From an uncultured Rikenellaceae bacterium (GTDB lineage Bacteria; Bacteroidota; Bacteroidia; Bacteroidales; Rikenellaceae), in contig CALUND010000011.1 of the NCBI GenBank assembly GCA_944321925.1, positions 62,001-126,000 of the forward strand: DNA of 64,000 nucleotides, written 5' to 3'. A program made the position numbers and the translations under genes. Below are positions 1-8,686 of the stretch, piece by piece. Below the pieces are notes generated by a model. That model made no database searches. It saw only the letters and a program-made list of their open reading frames with translations, and was not told where the DNA came from. Numbering within the stretch: position 1 is the first letter of the stretch; each line of letters opens with the position of its first letter.

Positions 1-1581
1 GACGAAGGCCGATTCATGCAACAATCTTATTATGGCGAGGCAGACGGCAGTAACTGGAACGGTACCCCTTGGGTATGGAATCCTATTCAGGGAGGAGGCT
101 GCCACGGCGAAAAAGCTCGTGTACTCTCACAGAATATCACCCCGACCTCAATCAATATCGTTTCCGAACCGGTCCATTGGGCCAGTGGCGAAGCATTGCC
201 CGAATGCGAAATGGAAGAGACGATCACGCTTGACGGACGCATCGCACATATTCACTACACCTTCCGCAACAACGGACCCGGCGCAACGGCCCATACAGCG
301 ACCCATCAAGAAGTTCCTGCCATCTTCATGGATAATGCTCTGAGCAATCTGGTTTTCTATTCGGGAGACAAACCATGGGTCAACGATGCGCTCACACGAT
401 ATACTCCTCCATCCCAAACGTCTACAACGATCGTCAACGAAGAGCGCACACGCACGGAGCATTGGGCCGCATACGTTGATGATAACGATTGGGGACTCGG
501 CGTATATACACCCGGAACTCCGCAAATGACCCTCTATCGGTTCGGTCTCGGATCAGGACCAACCAGCGGAGCATGTTCCTATTTTGCTCCGATCCGTACC
601 TTTGCCATCACCAAGGATTTGGTCTTTGAATATGACGTGTATTTATACATCGGAACAGTCGATCAAATCAGAAATACGTTCTATGAGATTCGTTCAGAGG
701 GTTGGGAGATCGACGACTCCGGATTCCCTGCCGGATATTTCTATATCAAAGAATCTGATCAGGTCTCCGTAACCGATAACGACTACACGGGACCTAACGG
801 CTCGTTTACCCTCGAAACGACAGGGGCAAATTCATCCGTTACTACCCAAAGAGTCGCTGAGAACATCTCCGATCAAGTATTGACTTTCCGATATAAATGC
901 GACAAAGAGGTCGGACTATCTGTTAAAATGGAGGATAATGCAATAAAGACACGTATTATGCCCCTCTCTCCGACCTCTGACTGGAGCGTCTACTCTTTCG
1001 ATCTGGGGAATCTGATTTCCGAATCGGGATGGGGAAGTATCGGTTCTCGAATCCAGATATTTCTCGACACCGAAACCGGGACTCAAATCGACATTCAGGA
1101 AATGCATATGCGTCCGCGCACGAGCGAAGAAGAGAATATGGCTTCCGCCCTATTTATTGCATTCACAGGACCGGAAAACCAACTCGCACAATTCGAAGAT
1201 CTGACGGATTACTTCAGCTATTCAACCGGATACTCATACCTTTACAAGGCCAAGATCGGCGCCGGTGATCCGTATATTGTCACTGCACCACGTTCTCGCG
1301 CCATTGCCGATGATGAAAATAAGCTTTCGTTCGAATACAAATGTGTAAAGGGTGGATCCATTGAACTCTTCTTTAAAATCGTTGCGGGTTGTTCTGTCTC
1401 CGGATTAAATTTTCCTGCAGCCAATGACTGGACCCCGATTACATTCGATTTGACGGAGGGGAAAGCCAATGTTCTGCGTAACGATCCTTCCGCCCTCAAT
1501 TCCGGCAATCAAATGCGGTTTGACATCAATGGGATCAATGGAATTCCATTATATATCCGGAACATCCGTATTCACAAATAG
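1..1581 (+). CDS. Secreted carbohydrate-active-type protein, 3' part (5' end outside window)
   Basis: The frame is open from the first base, so the true start lies upstream; 526 residues are visible. The opening residues DEGRFMQQSYYG and the NWNGTPWVWNP stretch resemble large secreted Bacteroidota proteins found among polysaccharide-degradation genes; that is family memory, not a search. The first 220 residues are rich in aromatics and beta-forming sequence. After residue about 250 there are two similar beta-sandwich-like units of about 130 residues (each with an LSFEYKC or LTFRYKC core), which look like carbohydrate-binding or surface domains. No catalytic residues can be assigned. A strong hairpin terminator follows, so it is the last gene of its unit. 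Confidence 0.75.
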   Translation, partial: DEGRFMQQSYYGEADGSNWNGTPWVWNPIQGGGCHGEKARVLSQNITPTSINIVSEPVHWASGEALPECEMEETITLDGRIAHIHYTFRNNGPGATAHTATHQEVPAIFMDNALSNLVFYSGDKPWVNDALTRYTPPSQTSTTIVNEERTRTEHWAAYVDDNDWGLGVYTPGTPQMTLYRFGLGSGPTSGACSYFAPIRTFAITKDLVFEYDVYLYIGTVDQIRNTFYEIRSEGWEIDDSGFPAGYFYIKESDQVSVTDNDYTGPNGSFTLETTGANSSVTTQRVAENISDQVLTFRYKCDKEVGLSVKMEDNAIKTRIMPLSPTSDWSVYSFDLGNLISESGWGSIGSRIQIFLDTETGTQIDIQEMHMRPRTSEEENMASALFIAFTGPENQLAQFEDLTDYFSYSTGYSYLYKAKIGAGDPYIVTAPRSRAIADDENKLSFEYKCVKGGSIELFFKIVAGCSVSGLNFPAANDWTPITFDLTEGKANVLRNDPSALNSGNQMRFDINGINGIPLYIRNIRIHK

Positions 1582-1617
1582 ATCTGCAAAATCATTCTAC
1601 TACAAATACGAACAATT

Positions 1618-1665
1618 AGGAAAAGAGCTCTGTCGAAACAGACAGAGCTCTTTCCTATTTTTTGC
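1618..1665 (+). terminator. Intrinsic terminator after the first gene
   Basis: A long hairpin, AGGAAAAGAGCTCTGTC paired with GACAGAGCTCTTTCCT around a GAAACA loop (one bulged A), is followed by ATTTTTT. It lies 36 nt after the stop codon. Confidence 0.9.
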
Positions 1666-2041
1666 TTGTCCGCTATTTTATCGATCGGGAGCCCCAGACT
1701 AACCAACAGGATAGCCGTTGACAACGCGCCGAGGATGATTGGATGCCGACACGGATTTCGAACAGGACAATGGGGCAATTGAAGTGTAGTTGCTGAATGT
1801 TTTCTCGTTTTTCAGGTTAGGGAAGGAAGGGTGTGTTGGAAATTGTTTTTGCAATGCGATCATAAACAACGACGCTCAATGGATCGGGTTGTCCCGTGAG
1901 CACAGACCCGTTTCCCGTCGGTCCGGTCCAATGGTTCCGGCAGAGTCCAGAATCGGTTTTTGCCTCCTCGAGCCACCTCCAGAACGACCGACCTCTCCCG
2001 ATCAATGCATCCAGAAGATCTATCCCATCGATATTTTTTAA
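1666..2041. other. Gene-poor stretch, no feature assigned
   Basis: About 375 nt between a plus-strand terminator and the 3' end of a minus-strand gene. Short open frames exist on both strands (for example 1572-1778 minus and 1790-2041 plus), but none has a convincing protein pattern. It may contain decayed coding sequence. Confidence 0.5.
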
Positions 2042-2809
2042 TTAAAAATCCATGATAAGCGGAACGCTATTTTCCTGGGCAAATCGAGCAGCCCGGTAGA
2101 AACGTGAGAAGGCGAACTTGGCAAGCGATTCGGTATCGTAATAACCCGATGCCGGCTCCACCATGGAAAAGCCCTCCTTCAACTTCGTCCTTTTCTCATC
2201 TTCGGGTTCGTATCCGGCTAAATCGAACCAACTGTCTATGGTCTCATCGTCTGCTTTCCAACTTAATTCGTTGATCTGTTTCAACTCTTTGATCAGACAG
2301 TTTGTCGTGTAGAATGTACCCATTCCGCCCGAGAGCAAACCTGTCTTGACCGCTACATCGATCTCCAAAGGAAGCCAGTAATTGATTCTGTGGATCAACG
2401 ACCATCCGAGCGTCGAGTTGCTGGGGATACGTTGCGAAATCTCGAAATCCTTGAATTGAGCCGTCTTGCTGAATTTCTCCGGAAACGGTTCATTCAAAGA
2501 GAGGCACGCGACATACAGCAACAGGGCATTAAAAGCCGGCCAGTCGGGTTTGTTCGTGTAGTAAGGACGTTCGTTGTCTTCCGGCCACGGTTCGACAGAG
2601 AACCCCTCCATGCGAAGGGCCTCGAGCAAGTTGTCCCGCCAGGTCTCGACCATCGGCAAGATCTCTTCGACGGGCAACACTTCTGAATTTTGTACCGGAG
2701 TGATTTTCTTGTAATCAAAACCGAACTCCTCGCACCATTTCTGAGCCTCGGTTTTCCAGTTGCCCGCATAGTAACGGGTAAACGTTCCGGCATACAGATC
2801 CATTCCCAT
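2042..2809 (-). CDS. Conserved hypothetical protein (MGMDLYAG family)
   Basis: A 255-residue soluble protein without signal peptide or membrane segments. The N-terminus MGMDLYAGTFTRYYAGNW is characteristic of a conserved bacterial family of unknown function that I recognise only as hypothetical. The sequence is rich in Trp, Tyr and acidic residues, and no catalytic motif is evident. The first Met is the family start. It stands alone: the next minus-strand gene upstream begins with its own start about 210 nt away. Confidence 0.8.
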   Translation of the reverse strand: MGMDLYAGTFTRYYAGNWKTEAQKWCEEFGFDYKKITPVQNSEVLPVEEILPMVETWRDNLLEALRMEGFSVEPWPEDNERPYYTNKPDWPAFNALLLYVACLSLNEPFPEKFSKTAQFKDFEISQRIPSNSTLGWSLIHRINYWLPLEIDVAVKTGLLSGGMGTFYTTNCLIKELKQINELSWKADDETIDSWFDLAGYEPEDEKRTKLKEGFSMVEPASGYYDTESLAKFAFSRFYRAARFAQENSVPLIMDF

Positions 2810-3019
2810 AGCTTTCTAAATTCAAGGTTTATTCTTTGAATCCGATCAGATGCGACACCCTATCAGGCGATCAAAAAGAAGACTGTCCAAACAACCTTTG
2901 AGCGACACATATGCTCGGATCAACGCATCACGGCAACATGCTTAGAGGCAAGCCGCTTACTTCGAAGGGATACCTGTTTTTGTAAAAGTACCGATTGAAA
3001 AATTAAAAAGCAAATGAAA

Positions 3020-3754
3020 CTATTCCGCGTTGGTTTTCTTGTCGGGAATCGGGTAGGGCAGATTGGCCGCCTCGTCACCCATCTGTTCCAGATAGGCGTC
3101 ATACATATCGAGGATCCAGGCGTCGTTCTCGTTGGCTTCCTTTTTGTGGACCTTGCCCTCGGGCCCTTTGAACCACTTTTTGCAGAAATCCTGCAGACCC
3201 GGGTAGCGATCCTTCATCAGCACGGAATTGACCAGTATGTAGGGATAGACAATCCCCTCGGGATCGTTGTGGAAACGGATGCCGTAGTTGGTCTGGAGAG
3301 ATCTGCTCATGCCGTTTATTCCTGAAGCAACCCATATTTTCCACCAGTAGGTCGTGGCGTTCTCACCCACCTTGTCGACGCAGAACAGTCGCTGGATGGT
3401 ATTATAGCGGCTCGCGAAATTGGGCCTGGCGAGCGGATGCGACTCCCAGCGCAACCCGTCGGGATGGTTCTCGGTCACCTCGACGTAATCGATGCACTCG
3501 ACCTCATCTGCCGTGTATTCGATCGGTTCTTTGTCGTCGGGAGTACGGGTGACCTTGAATGAGTAGTTTTCCTTTTTGAAAACAGAGCTCTCCGCATGCC
3601 AGCCCCGGTGGAGATAACAGTCGACCTTTTCACCCGACTTGAGGGTGATGATCACATGATCAGATTCCGCATCCTGCGGGTCCTTGGCTTCTGCACGGGA
3701 AACCATACCGATTGTGACAAGTGCGGCCAACGCACAGAGAAACAAGTTTTTCAT
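3020..3754 (-). CDS. Secreted hypothetical protein, downstream member of a tandem pair
   Basis: 244 residues with a Sec signal peptide (MKNLFLCALAALVTIGMVSRAEA), so exported to the periplasm or surface. The mature part opens with a small beta-rich unit containing LKSGEKVDCYL and, some 45 residues later, YTADEVECIDY. An NYGIRF motif and a short helical C-terminus follow. The same order of elements occurs in the gene just upstream (3779-4417), 24 nt away on the same strand, so I infer an operon of two diverged paralogues. Function unknown. Confidence 0.8.
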   Translation of the reverse strand: MKNLFLCALAALVTIGMVSRAEAKDPQDAESDHVIITLKSGEKVDCYLHRGWHAESSVFKKENYSFKVTRTPDDKEPIEYTADEVECIDYVEVTENHPDGLRWESHPLARPNFASRYNTIQRLFCVDKVGENATTYWWKIWVASGINGMSRSLQTNYGIRFHNDPEGIVYPYILVNSVLMKDRYPGLQDFCKKWFKGPEGKVHKKEANENDAWILDMYDAYLEQMGDEAANLPYPIPDKKTNAE

Positions 3755-3778
3755 AGATACTCTTTTAAGGTTCAGGAA

Positions 3779-4417
3779 TTATTTTTTCGTGGGATTGTAA
3801 GTTTCGAGCAACAGAATCGTCTTGCTGCGGTCGGTATTCGATTGAAGGACCAGCTCCGCGAGTTCGGGATCATCGGCAATGTAGGCAGCAACCGCTTCGC
3901 GGAAACGGTCTTTGCCGCGTCTGCTGGCCGAACCTACGCACTTAAACTCCTCTTCACCGGCTTTACGCAGGTAATAGGCTGTGCGCGAACGGCTGAAGTA
4001 ACGGTATCGGACCATCACTTCAATCCCTCCATTCGAATCAATGCCGTAACCCTTCTGTGAGTAGACCCCCGTACAGATGTACGGCGTTTCGAAATAGACC
4101 CATAGCCAGCCGACGTTCGGTGCTGGGATGAATTTACGCAGGTATTCGGGGGAAGCGACATGCCAACAGACAATCGAATCGATCTCTTCGAAAGGGTAGA
4201 TCTCCTTGCTTTTGTCCTTATAATAGGCTCGACGCAGAAGTTTGACCTTCCTCGAATGTTTGGGTATCTCCAGGCGATCTTTCTCTGCACATTCGATGAC
4301 ACGACCGTCTTTCAGGTAGATCCGCCCCTGAACGAGCGAAGCAGCTTCTGCCGCAGAGACCGTTACTGTGCACAGCAATAACAACAAAACAGTTCGAATG
4401 ATCGATTTTTTCATCAT
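3779..4417 (-). CDS. Secreted hypothetical protein, upstream member of a tandem pair
   Basis: 212 residues with a signal peptide (MMKKSIIRTVLLLLLCTVTVSAAEA). The mature start contains YLKDGRVIECAE and later YPFEEIDSIVCW, matching in position the LKSGEKVDCYL and YTADEVECIDY elements of its downstream neighbour. A KGYGI motif sits mid-protein. It is probably co-transcribed with 3020-3754. A near-consensus -7 box (TATCTTTA on the minus strand, 4459-4466) lies 42 nt upstream. No enzymatic motif seen. Confidence 0.8.
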   Translation of the reverse strand: MMKKSIIRTVLLLLLCTVTVSAAEAASLVQGRIYLKDGRVIECAEKDRLEIPKHSRKVKLLRRAYYKDKSKEIYPFEEIDSIVCWHVASPEYLRKFIPAPNVGWLWVYFETPYICTGVYSQKGYGIDSNGGIEVMVRYRYFSRSRTAYYLRKAGEEEFKCVGSASRRGKDRFREAVAAYIADDPELAELVLQSNTDRSKTILLLETYNPTKK

Positions 4418-4774
4418 TATTCTATTTATGATTTTCCGCTTCTGTCGAATTTAGTTTGTAAAGATAAGTCATACGATCCATATTTATCACTTAAACGACA
4501 AAATAAAAAGGAGAATGGACTATAAAAAATCGGGTTATTGCTTATTTGGAATCTAAAAGTTCGTCATATTCGCACCAAAACCGGGTTAACGGTGCTCCGC
4601 AGTGACCTGTCTGTTGTTTTTTTATGGGGACTGTATTACGTACCGAAAGAATTCCAATGTAAAATAATACAATTCATCAAATCGTGACCTGTTTTCGGTC
4701 CAAGCAAAAAAGGTCACGATTAAGGCCTGAAATACTTGCTGCCTTTTGCGTCAACAGGAGTGGGAGAATACAAG
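4418..4774. other. Intergenic region with one weak promoter box
   Basis: About 350 AT-rich nt. It holds a minus-strand TATCTTTA box at 4459-4466 that could serve the secreted pair; nothing else is supported. Short open frames running into the tRNA are shadows. Confidence 0.55.
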
Positions 4775-4811
4775 AAAAAGCCTTGTATATCACTGACATA
4801 CAAGGCTTTTT
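4775..4811 (-). terminator. Intrinsic terminator after tRNA-Gly
   Basis: Near-perfect inverted repeat AAAAAGCCTTGTAT / ATACAAGGCTTTTT with a 9-nt loop. It lies 33 nt beyond the tRNA 3' end, and the A/T ends give a U-run in the minus-strand transcript. Confidence 0.85.
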
Positions 4812-4843
4812 GCTTTCTATCGGGGTTTCTTTCTGGCCCCCTC

Positions 4844-4919
4844 TGGAGCGGAAAACGGGACTCGAACCCGCGACCCTCAGCTTGGGAAGCTGATGCTCTA
4901 CCAACTGAGCTACTTCCGC
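4844..4919 (-). tRNA. tRNA-Gly (anticodon CCC)
   Basis: A full cloverleaf can be drawn on the minus strand. The acceptor stem is GCGGAAG/TTTCCGC, and the anticodon stem TCAGC/GCTGA encloses loop TTCCCAA, giving anticodon CCC. The T-arm GCGGG TTCGAGT CCCGT is canonical. The discriminator base is T, and an encoded CCA follows (4844-4846). A TAnnTTTG promoter box lies just upstream. Confidence 0.95.
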
Positions 4920-4933
4920 GTGGATTGCGGAGA

Positions 4934-4941
4934 CAAAGTTA
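4934..4941 (-). promoter_or_regulatory. Promoter -7 box for tRNA-Gly
   Basis: Minus strand TAACTTTG matches the Bacteroidota TAnnTTTG consensus exactly, 15 nt before the tRNA 5' end. No clear TTTG is seen at the -33 distance. Confidence 0.65.
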
Positions 4942-5034
4942 ATCCGTTTTTTTAGAAAAAAGAATCCCGAAACCAATTTTTTCCGACGAATCCCCACAAA
5001 CTTGCGTCGTCGCAACCTCCGAATACGAGCCCGC

Positions 5035-6288
5035 CTATTCGGGAATCACTTCGTTCACACAGGCTATCGCATTCAACGTGCGAGGATAACCGATATAGGG
5101 CAACAACTGCGTAGCAACGGCTAACAGGGTCTTTTTCGTGTTTCCGACGGTCTGGTTGGCTTGGATATGACTCTTCACCTGCGGTTCACAACCGCCCATC
5201 GACACAAGAATCGCGAAAGTGAGCATTTCACGTGTTTTCAAATCAAGCCCTTCACGAGTCACGTAATCCCCGAAACAGTTTCCCGAAAGGGCCTTCTGTA
5301 TATGAATCTGATCGGCAGGCGAAGTTTCGTACAAACGATCTATGGCATCGCCGAAGATCGCTTTCTGACAGGCGAGGCCCTTTTCCAGGCGACTCTCCGG
5401 CGTAGTGGTCGACTGGGATGGCAATGGCATAACGACCCCATTCTCCCTTAAAAACGCATTGGCCATAGCAAGAAAATCACACACCTTCGCCATGCCTGCA
5501 TAGGGAACAGTCTGATAGAGTGTCTCTTTGATCTCTGTCGGGGTAATGCCATTGGCAAACGCAGCGCGAAGCGTCATTTGGAACAGCCCCTCGGAATGCA
5601 GAACGACCGCGCAGGCCATCGTCACGAGAATCCGATGTTTCAGATCGAGATCGCCGTAACGTTGCGTTTCGTCAAAAGCAAAATTACCGAATACTTCTGC
5701 CAGTTCCGGATCGGTTCTCAACAACGAATCGTCGATTTGCCACGCAGAGAGATTCTGCAAAGCCTCCTCGGAAAGTCGAGAAACGGGAGTGCTTTTCTTC
5801 GTTGCGGCGGCATATTGATGATCATCGACAGGCTCCAACCAACTATTCTGATTCGTTTGCGGATTACACTCGACCGCTAAATGAGAGAACCAACTGTCGG
5901 GAGCGGCGCCATGCCAATGCTCCACATTGGGGGCGATCTCGACCACGTCGCCCGGATGCAATTCGCGCGCTGCCTTGCCACGTTCCTGATAATAGCCCCG
6001 TCCGGCCGTAACGATCAAGAGTTGACCGCCCGTATGACTATGCCAATTGTTACGACAACCGGGTTCAAAGGTGACATTGTAAACCGGACAATTCAAAGCC
6101 TTATTCCGGGTCAGGGGAGCCAAATAGGAACGTCCGATAAAATAACGGGAATTGACCGGAGGATTCTCCGCACCCTGCGGAAACATCTGGGGAAAAGCAC
6201 TCTCTTTTTTCATGGTTTGAGCATTTGAAGACAAAGATATCCCGAAAAACAGGCACGGGAAAATCCATAGTAAAATTTTTGTTCTCAT
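5035..6288 (-). CDS. Exported cupin / double carboxymuconolactone decarboxylase-like fusion protein
   Basis: 417 residues. After a signal peptide ending near SLSSNAQ comes a cupin domain (about 60-150) with HSHTGGQ and later EHWHG metal-ligand motifs. Two carboxymuconolactone decarboxylase-like helical domains follow (about 175-285 and 305-415), the second with GGCEPQVKSHI. CMD proteins include decarboxylases and peroxiredoxin-like thiol enzymes, but the AhpD CxxC is absent. The gene lies 8 nt after a flavodoxin gene and is probably co-transcribed. A redox or aromatic-acid function is inferred; the substrate is unknown. Confidence 0.85.
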   Translation of the reverse strand: MRTKILLWIFPCLFFGISLSSNAQTMKKESAFPQMFPQGAENPPVNSRYFIGRSYLAPLTRNKALNCPVYNVTFEPGCRNNWHSHTGGQLLIVTAGRGYYQERGKAARELHPGDVVEIAPNVEHWHGAAPDSWFSHLAVECNPQTNQNSWLEPVDDHQYAAATKKSTPVSRLSEEALQNLSAWQIDDSLLRTDPELAEVFGNFAFDETQRYGDLDLKHRILVTMACAVVLHSEGLFQMTLRAAFANGITPTEIKETLYQTVPYAGMAKVCDFLAMANAFLRENGVVMPLPSQSTTTPESRLEKGLACQKAIFGDAIDRLYETSPADQIHIQKALSGNCFGDYVTREGLDLKTREMLTFAILVSMGGCEPQVKSHIQANQTVGNTKKTLLAVATQLLPYIGYPRTLNAIACVNEVIPE

Positions 6289-6296
6289 AGGACTCG

Positions 6297-6842
6297 CTAT
6301 TTTAAGTCATCGGACAGAAAGGCATCTCGATTGATCGCACCGATCAGTTTTTCGATCTCCCGATCCGATCGAGCCGCATCACCGCCACGCAACGCCATCC
6401 CGGGCATCACGATGGCAGCAGGAGCCAATTTTCGTATATCCGCGATACTTCGGCCGGCACCACTGCCTTCATGCGTACAAAACGGCACAAGCCTTTTGTG
6501 GGTAAAATCATACGATTCGAGAAAGGTCCAAACAGCCATCGGCATCGTGCCCCACCAATTGGGATAGCCCAGAAAGATCGTGTCATAACGTTCCAGGTCT
6601 TTCATGTTGTTTATCAGACGAGGACGGGCATTCTCTTCAAGTTCTTGTCGAGCTATACGGGTACACGCTTCATATCCGGACGGATAGTCCCGGACGGTCT
6701 CTATCCGGTAGAGATTTCCTCCGGTCCGTTCAGCGATTTTCTGCGCCACAATCTCCGTATTGCCTCGTTTCAGATCAACAATGCGACCGTTGAGGTAATT
6801 CTCTCCCCGATGCGAAAAATAGGCGATCAATACATTCTCCAT
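6297..6842 (-). CDS. Flavodoxin family protein
   Basis: 181 residues from Met at 6842 (MENVLIAYFSHRGENY). I prefer this start to the in-frame Met at 6887 because the flavodoxin fold begins with the VLIAYFS strand. The phosphate loop (SHRG) and later YPNWWGTMP and FCTHEGSG are typical of the flavodoxin_4 type, which binds FMN and carries electrons or reduces quinones or other small molecules. First gene of a two-gene operon with the cupin-CMD gene 8 nt downstream. A 10-bp direct repeat lies 57-87 nt upstream. Confidence 0.9.
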   Translation of the reverse strand: MENVLIAYFSHRGENYLNGRIVDLKRGNTEIVAQKIAERTGGNLYRIETVRDYPSGYEACTRIARQELEENARPRLINNMKDLERYDTIFLGYPNWWGTMPMAVWTFLESYDFTHKRLVPFCTHEGSGAGRSIADIRKLAPAAIVMPGMALRGGDAARSDREIEKLIGAINRDAFLSDDLK

Positions 6843-6990
6843 ACATTCGATCCATTTGTTGTGTAAAATAACATCTTTTCGCAACAAAACGGGGTAGACG
6901 GATTACGGAGAAAACTACCCGGATTACGGTATTTCCCGTCACGATCCGCAGAAACGCTTCTCGATCCGAAAAATCGCCCAAAATACACAT

Positions 6991-7428
6991 TCAATGTTCA
7001 TCCATTGGCCTTTCCATACTCCAAAAGACGGAACAGGCAGTGTAATCGCGCAACTCCTCCCGCGTAGAACGACGACAATAGCGATACTCCTCCGGCAAAC
7101 GACACCACAACTGGAAATGACGCAGATCTGCCGAACTCGACTCGAGCCAGATTGTTCCGCCGACCTTTTTCTGAAACACACCCCAAAGCGCATGGCGAGA
7201 ATCGCAGGTCGGATCGGTCGGATGAAACAGATAGGTCTCGCCTATTTCAAACGAGAAACATCGGATAAGAAACTTTTTTCTCAATCTCCTCCGGGACAAC
7301 CAATCCAACCATTTCAAAAAGTACTCTTTTTGCATTGGATAACCACATAATTTATTTTGTACAACCGAAAACAGTAAACGAATCCAATCTATATTTTGAC
7401 TTCTTCCATAAAAAAGAAAGTCCCCCAA
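6991..7428 (-). CDS. Small tryptophan-rich hypothetical protein
   Basis: Open frame of 145 residues. An alternative start at 7335 (MQKEYFLKWLDWLSRRR) gives 114 residues and excludes an AT-rich N-terminal part. The 3' two thirds have GC-rich codon choice like neighbouring genes and a plausible soluble composition rich in Trp, Cys and Arg. No known domain is recognised. It is followed by the flavodoxin gene 149 nt downstream on the same strand. It could be a real orphan gene or a chance frame. Confidence 0.45.
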   Translation of the reverse strand: MGDFLFYGRSQNIDWIRLLFSVVQNKLCGYPMQKEYFLKWLDWLSRRRLRKKFLIRCFSFEIGETYLFHPTDPTCDSRHALWGVFQKKVGGTIWLESSSADLRHFQLWCRLPEEYRYCRRSTREELRDYTACSVFWSMERPMDEH

Positions 7429-7707
7429 AAAATCTTTTACAAATGATTCCGATGGAAATTCTTTTATCGTTTTTAGACGAATATTTAATCGGATAAGTTG
7501 CTATATTTCTGAAATTTATATACGCATTTCAGATTTATGTGCAATACAAAGGGCCTCTCTGTATTCTCTATGCTGTCCTATCACTCAACAACAGAGCGCT
7601 TCGGCTAAAATATTCCGAAATAAAGTCTTTAATTATTAACCTATTTCTCAGATTTACATCTGACAAGAGATACTGCTCTTGAGTCAAAGAATCCACAAAG
7701 AAGTTGA
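7429..7707. other. AT-rich intergenic region
   Basis: About 280 nt, clearly richer in A+T than the surroundings, between two minus-strand genes. A weak hairpin (TGACAAGAG near 7661 with CTCTTGAGTCA ending at 7686) may end the DUF3078 transcript. Nothing else is supported. Confidence 0.45.
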
Positions 7708-8589
7708 TCAAAAAGTGGCTTGCAAACCGATCCCAAGAACCTCTTTTATCTGTAGACGACTTCCACGGCCGTTTTTCGTCGCAACTTTCACGTCGTCATC
7801 GTAAATCATATTGACCGACAGGGTCGTAGCGAACCATTTATTGATCTTGGCCGTCAACTGAATATCCCAACGCACGTCCACATTCTGGGGTTTCCGAAGA
7901 TAATTCGAATAGAGATCGATCCGCGAATAGAGATTCATATTGGCAAGCAACGCACAATTGAACTCGAACTTGAAGTTTGCGCCGAACTCATTGAATAATC
8001 GATGTCCTTTCTCCACACCGAAAGCGCCCTGTTCCGAAAGGAGGGTATTGCAGACAAACGTACCGCGCCAACTAGAAGGGGAGAGGGTAGCGGTGAACCA
8101 CTTTTTCGGTGTCCAGGTAAACCCGACGCCCGTACTCAGATAACCGGGAGCCATGAATTGAGAAAGGAATACCTTGGAATCGGTTTTGTAATCGTACCCA
8201 TTGGCGAACTGGGTATTGAATGTAACGGAAGCACTCAGATACCAATTATGTCCTATTTCATAGCCGTAATTCGAAGAGAGGTAGATCTTGTCATTGGTTT
8301 TCTGGGAGCCGCTCGAACGGGTGAAATTCATTCCGTAAGCCAGTTCCAATCTGTTTTGCCAGAGATGCTTGGCCCGTTTATACTCCGCCACATAGTTAAA
8401 CGACACATCGAAAGCAATCGCATTGTCGCCGCCGGCCGCCCAATTGCTGTAAGCGGCTTGCGAGAGATTGAAAAGGCTATTGCCCTGCCGATGCCAGTAG
8501 GTCGTATCTTTCTCTGCCGAATGGGCACAGGCAAGTGTTGTCAAAACACAAAGCAGAGAGACCGCCATCCATTTTTTCACGATCTGCAC
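7708..8589 (-). CDS. DUF3078 outer-membrane beta-barrel protein
   Basis: 293 residues with a signal peptide (MQIVKKWMAVSLLCVLTTLACA). The SQAAYSNWAAGGDN segment near residue 45 and the alternating amphipathic strands ending in an aromatic (GIGLQATF) are typical of DUF3078, a Bacteroidota family predicted to form an outer-membrane barrel; its function is not established. A second, more distant DUF3078 protein is encoded at 60465-61580. The upstream region has no TAnnTTTG box but contains a sigma-54-like element at 8610-8626. Confidence 0.88.
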   Translation of the reverse strand: MQIVKKWMAVSLLCVLTTLACAHSAEKDTTYWHRQGNSLFNLSQAAYSNWAAGGDNAIAFDVSFNYVAEYKRAKHLWQNRLELAYGMNFTRSSGSQKTNDKIYLSSNYGYEIGHNWYLSASVTFNTQFANGYDYKTDSKVFLSQFMAPGYLSTGVGFTWTPKKWFTATLSPSSWRGTFVCNTLLSEQGAFGVEKGHRLFNEFGANFKFEFNCALLANMNLYSRIDLYSNYLRKPQNVDVRWDIQLTAKINKWFATTLSVNMIYDDDVKVATKNGRGSRLQIKEVLGIGLQATF

Positions 8590-8609
8590 TATTTAATAAC
8601 CTCTCTTTT

Positions 8610-8626
8610 AACACAATCTGTGCCAA
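8610..8626 (-). promoter_or_regulatory. Sigma-54-like -24/-12 element before the DUF3078 gene
   Basis: Minus strand reads TTGGCACAGATTGTGTT. The -24 half (TTGGCAC) is perfect against YTGGCAC-N5-TTGCW; the -12 half (TGTGTT) keeps T and G but has G for T and T for C. The predicted start would fall about 11 nt before the ATG. It is a tentative site, noted because a sigma-54 activator is encoded at 16764-17978. Confidence 0.3.
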
Positions 8627-8686
8627 GCATACGCCTTTCACTGTCGTATATGCAACTCTTTAGCCCGCCGCATAAACTCTTTTCTG

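Noticed and set aside
4677..5015. Frames over tRNA-Gly giving peptide ends like LEPATLSLG
   Set aside because: These are translations of a tRNA gene, a common misannotation.
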